DNA from: Chloroflexi bacterium TSY
GTDB taxonomy: Bacteria; Chloroflexota; Anaerolineae; Caldilineales; Caldilineaceae
Length of the DNA stretch: 64,000 nucleotides
Direction of reading: 5' to 3'
Assembly (NCBI GenBank): GCA_019217005.1
Contig: JAHBNG010000031.1
Coordinates: forward strand, 73,085 to 137,084
Under the pieces are notes generated by a model. The model saw only the letters and a program-made list of their open reading frames with translations, was not told where the DNA came from and made no database searches. A program made the position numbers and the translations under genes. Positions 62,684 to 64,000 of the stretch are shown here, piece after piece. Position 1 is the first letter of the stretch. Each line of letters opens with the position of its first letter.

Positions 62684-63916
62684 GGAGAATTTGAACAAGC
62701 CATCGATACCGCTCGGATGGCGCTGACCCTCGCAAACGAACATCATCTGACAGAGTGGCAAGGCAGAGCCTACCATCGTCTGAGCCAAATTCAGGTCAGT
62801 CAGGGAGACTATGAGGCAACGCGTCAGAGCCTTCGTCAAGCTAGACGGTTTGCTCAAGAAGCCGGTCAGAAGGAGCTAGAGGCACGCATCTTAAACAGTT
62901 TGGGAATTGTGGGCATGGAAACAGCAGTTTATGCACAAGGTGAAAAAGATTTCCACGCGGCTCTGCAACTGTTTGTGGAGCTTGATAAAAAAATCGATAT
63001 GGGCAATGTCTACAGCAACTTGGCTGTTATTTTGGGCTACCAAAACAGAATTGAAGTCGCCGTAACTTACGCTCAACAGGCAAGAGCCCATCATCAACAG
63101 GCTGGCCATCGACGGGGCTACAACAATACTCTTCTGATTTTGGCCACTCTCACGCTTGAGCAGGGAGATTTTTCCAAAGCATTGGCCTTGTACGAAGAAG
63201 CAGCAGTTGTTTGTCGAGAGATTGACTATCCCACAAGTCTAGCTATCGCTCTCATCTCGACTGGTACTCTTTATCTGCGGCTTGGTCAAAATGAACTGGC
63301 ACACCCGTTACTAACAGACGGTTTGAATCTTGCACGAGAGCTCGACGCCAAATATGTGCTAACCGCGGGTTTGGATGCGCTTGGCTATCTCTATCTGCGA
63401 ACGAGGGACTTTTTAGAAGCGGTTTCTCTATTTGATGAAGGATTTTCTTTGGCACAAGAAATCGGTGCTGCGAGCTTGATGGCCACTATCCAATATCATC
63501 AAGGGCTTCTTCAAATGGTTCAAGGCAACGTCGAGCAGGCAATTATTCTTTATCGCAAAGCATTACCTGCTTTCAGAGATATTGGAGAACTCCACAAAGC
63601 AATGGAGCCATTGGCCGCCTTGGCCGACATCCATTGGCAGCGAGGCGAGCATGAGCAGGCCCGCCTCTATGCCAATGAAATTTTACAATTTATCGAAACA
63701 AATTTCCCCAGCGATCTGATCGACCCGTTTTACATTTATGCAGTCTGCCATGACATTTTGGATGCCGACCAAGATCCACGGGCGACTGCCTTGTGCAAAG
63801 ATACCTATGAGCTTTTACAAAAACATGCTGATAGCATTGAGCAACCAAACTGGAAAAAGTCATTTTTAGAGAGCTGGGAGTCGCACCGCAGGATCATGAC
63901 CGCTTTTAGGACTTAG
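62684..63916 (+). pseudogene. 3' part of the cyclase-AAA-TPR gene (TPR array)
   Basis: About 410 codons beginning GEFEQAIDTARMALTLANE carry roughly nine TPR units (for example GNVYSNLAVILGYQNRIEVA, AGLDALGYLYLRTRDFLEA). It is in frame with the 5' part once the 215-bp MITE is removed. Alone it has no clear ribosome site; TTG 62429 and ATG 62717 are possible starts for an isolated TPR protein. Confidence 0.88.
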
Positions 63917-63920
63917 AACC

Positions 63921-63991
63921 TATCCGAAAAGTGGTTGTGAGCCCAACCAGCTTCTCGAGCGAGAACAGATCGTTACAGAACTTTTCGGATA
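63921..63991. repeat. 12-bp inverted repeat at the right window edge
   Basis: TATCCGAAAAGT and ACTTTTCGGATA enclose a second CTTCTCGAGCGAGAA palindrome. A degenerate half-copy, ACTTTTCGGACA, occurs near 41583. Probably another small mobile hairpin or terminator. Confidence 0.6.
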
Positions 63992-64000
63992 AGCACTAAG

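Overview
The window is about 64 kb of bacterial DNA of moderate GC. Gene content suggests a Chloroflexota (Caldilineales/Anaerolineae-like) genome, probably from a metagenome: many paralogous sugar-ABC and Gfo/Idh genes, TPR/CHAT and S8 proteins, a class III cyclase-AAA-TPR giant protein, a complete aromatic-amino-acid block, and an archaeal-type phenylalanyl-tRNA synthetase. This assignment is an inference from gene families only.

Region 1 (1-9.8 kb) looks like a regulated protease/conflict locus: the tail of an anti-sigma-like zinc-finger protein, a TPR-CHAT caspase-like protease whose last 39 codons lie beyond an in-frame TGA, a secreted S8 subtilase, then a beta-rich protein and a right-handed beta-helix protein. 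Region 2 (10-13.1 kb) has an Amt-like transporter, a PGPGW membrane protein and thpR.

Region 3 (13.2-29.6 kb) is the aromatic block: a promoter-driven leader with two intrinsic terminators, then aroH, pheA, aroF-type DAHP synthase, tyrA, aroA, a kinase-like gene, a methyltransferase, aroE, pheS and pheT, a dead insertion sequence, a Phd/RelE toxin-antitoxin pair, trpB and trpA. An imperfect-palindrome repeat (about 75-80 bp, five copies plus a fragment) sits in its intergenic gaps and twice supplies a gene's stop codon.

Region 4 (30-33 kb) is a convergent pair: a sigma factor fused to a bifunctional-nuclease domain and two Clp-N repeats, facing a Clp-N-tagged site-2 (M50) protease. Region 5 (33.4-44 kb) is carbohydrate uptake and catabolism: sugar ABC binding protein and two permeases, an AAA ATPase-nuclease on the other strand, two Gfo/Idh/MocA oxidoreductases, a SelA-like PLP enzyme and an NHL-repeat protein.

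Region 6 (44-54.6 kb) is heavily rearranged: a decayed maltose-binding-protein gene, an ABC exporter frameshifted in a C7 tract, a TlpA gene with a truncated tandem copy, a small Cys-rich peptide preceded by 21-bp iterons, a TumE-like toxin whose 5' end lies in a MITE, a CPBP protease gene with an in-frame TAG, a DUF433/DUF5615 toxin-antitoxin pair, and a chimeric hydantoinase-amidohydrolase remnant. Region 7 (54.9-64 kb) carries uvsE, a TPR protein, a formylglycine-type sulfatase, and a cyclase-AAA-TPR gene cleanly split by a 215-bp MITE with a 5-bp target duplication. Small inverted-repeat elements of at least five kinds recur across the window and explain most intergenic space.
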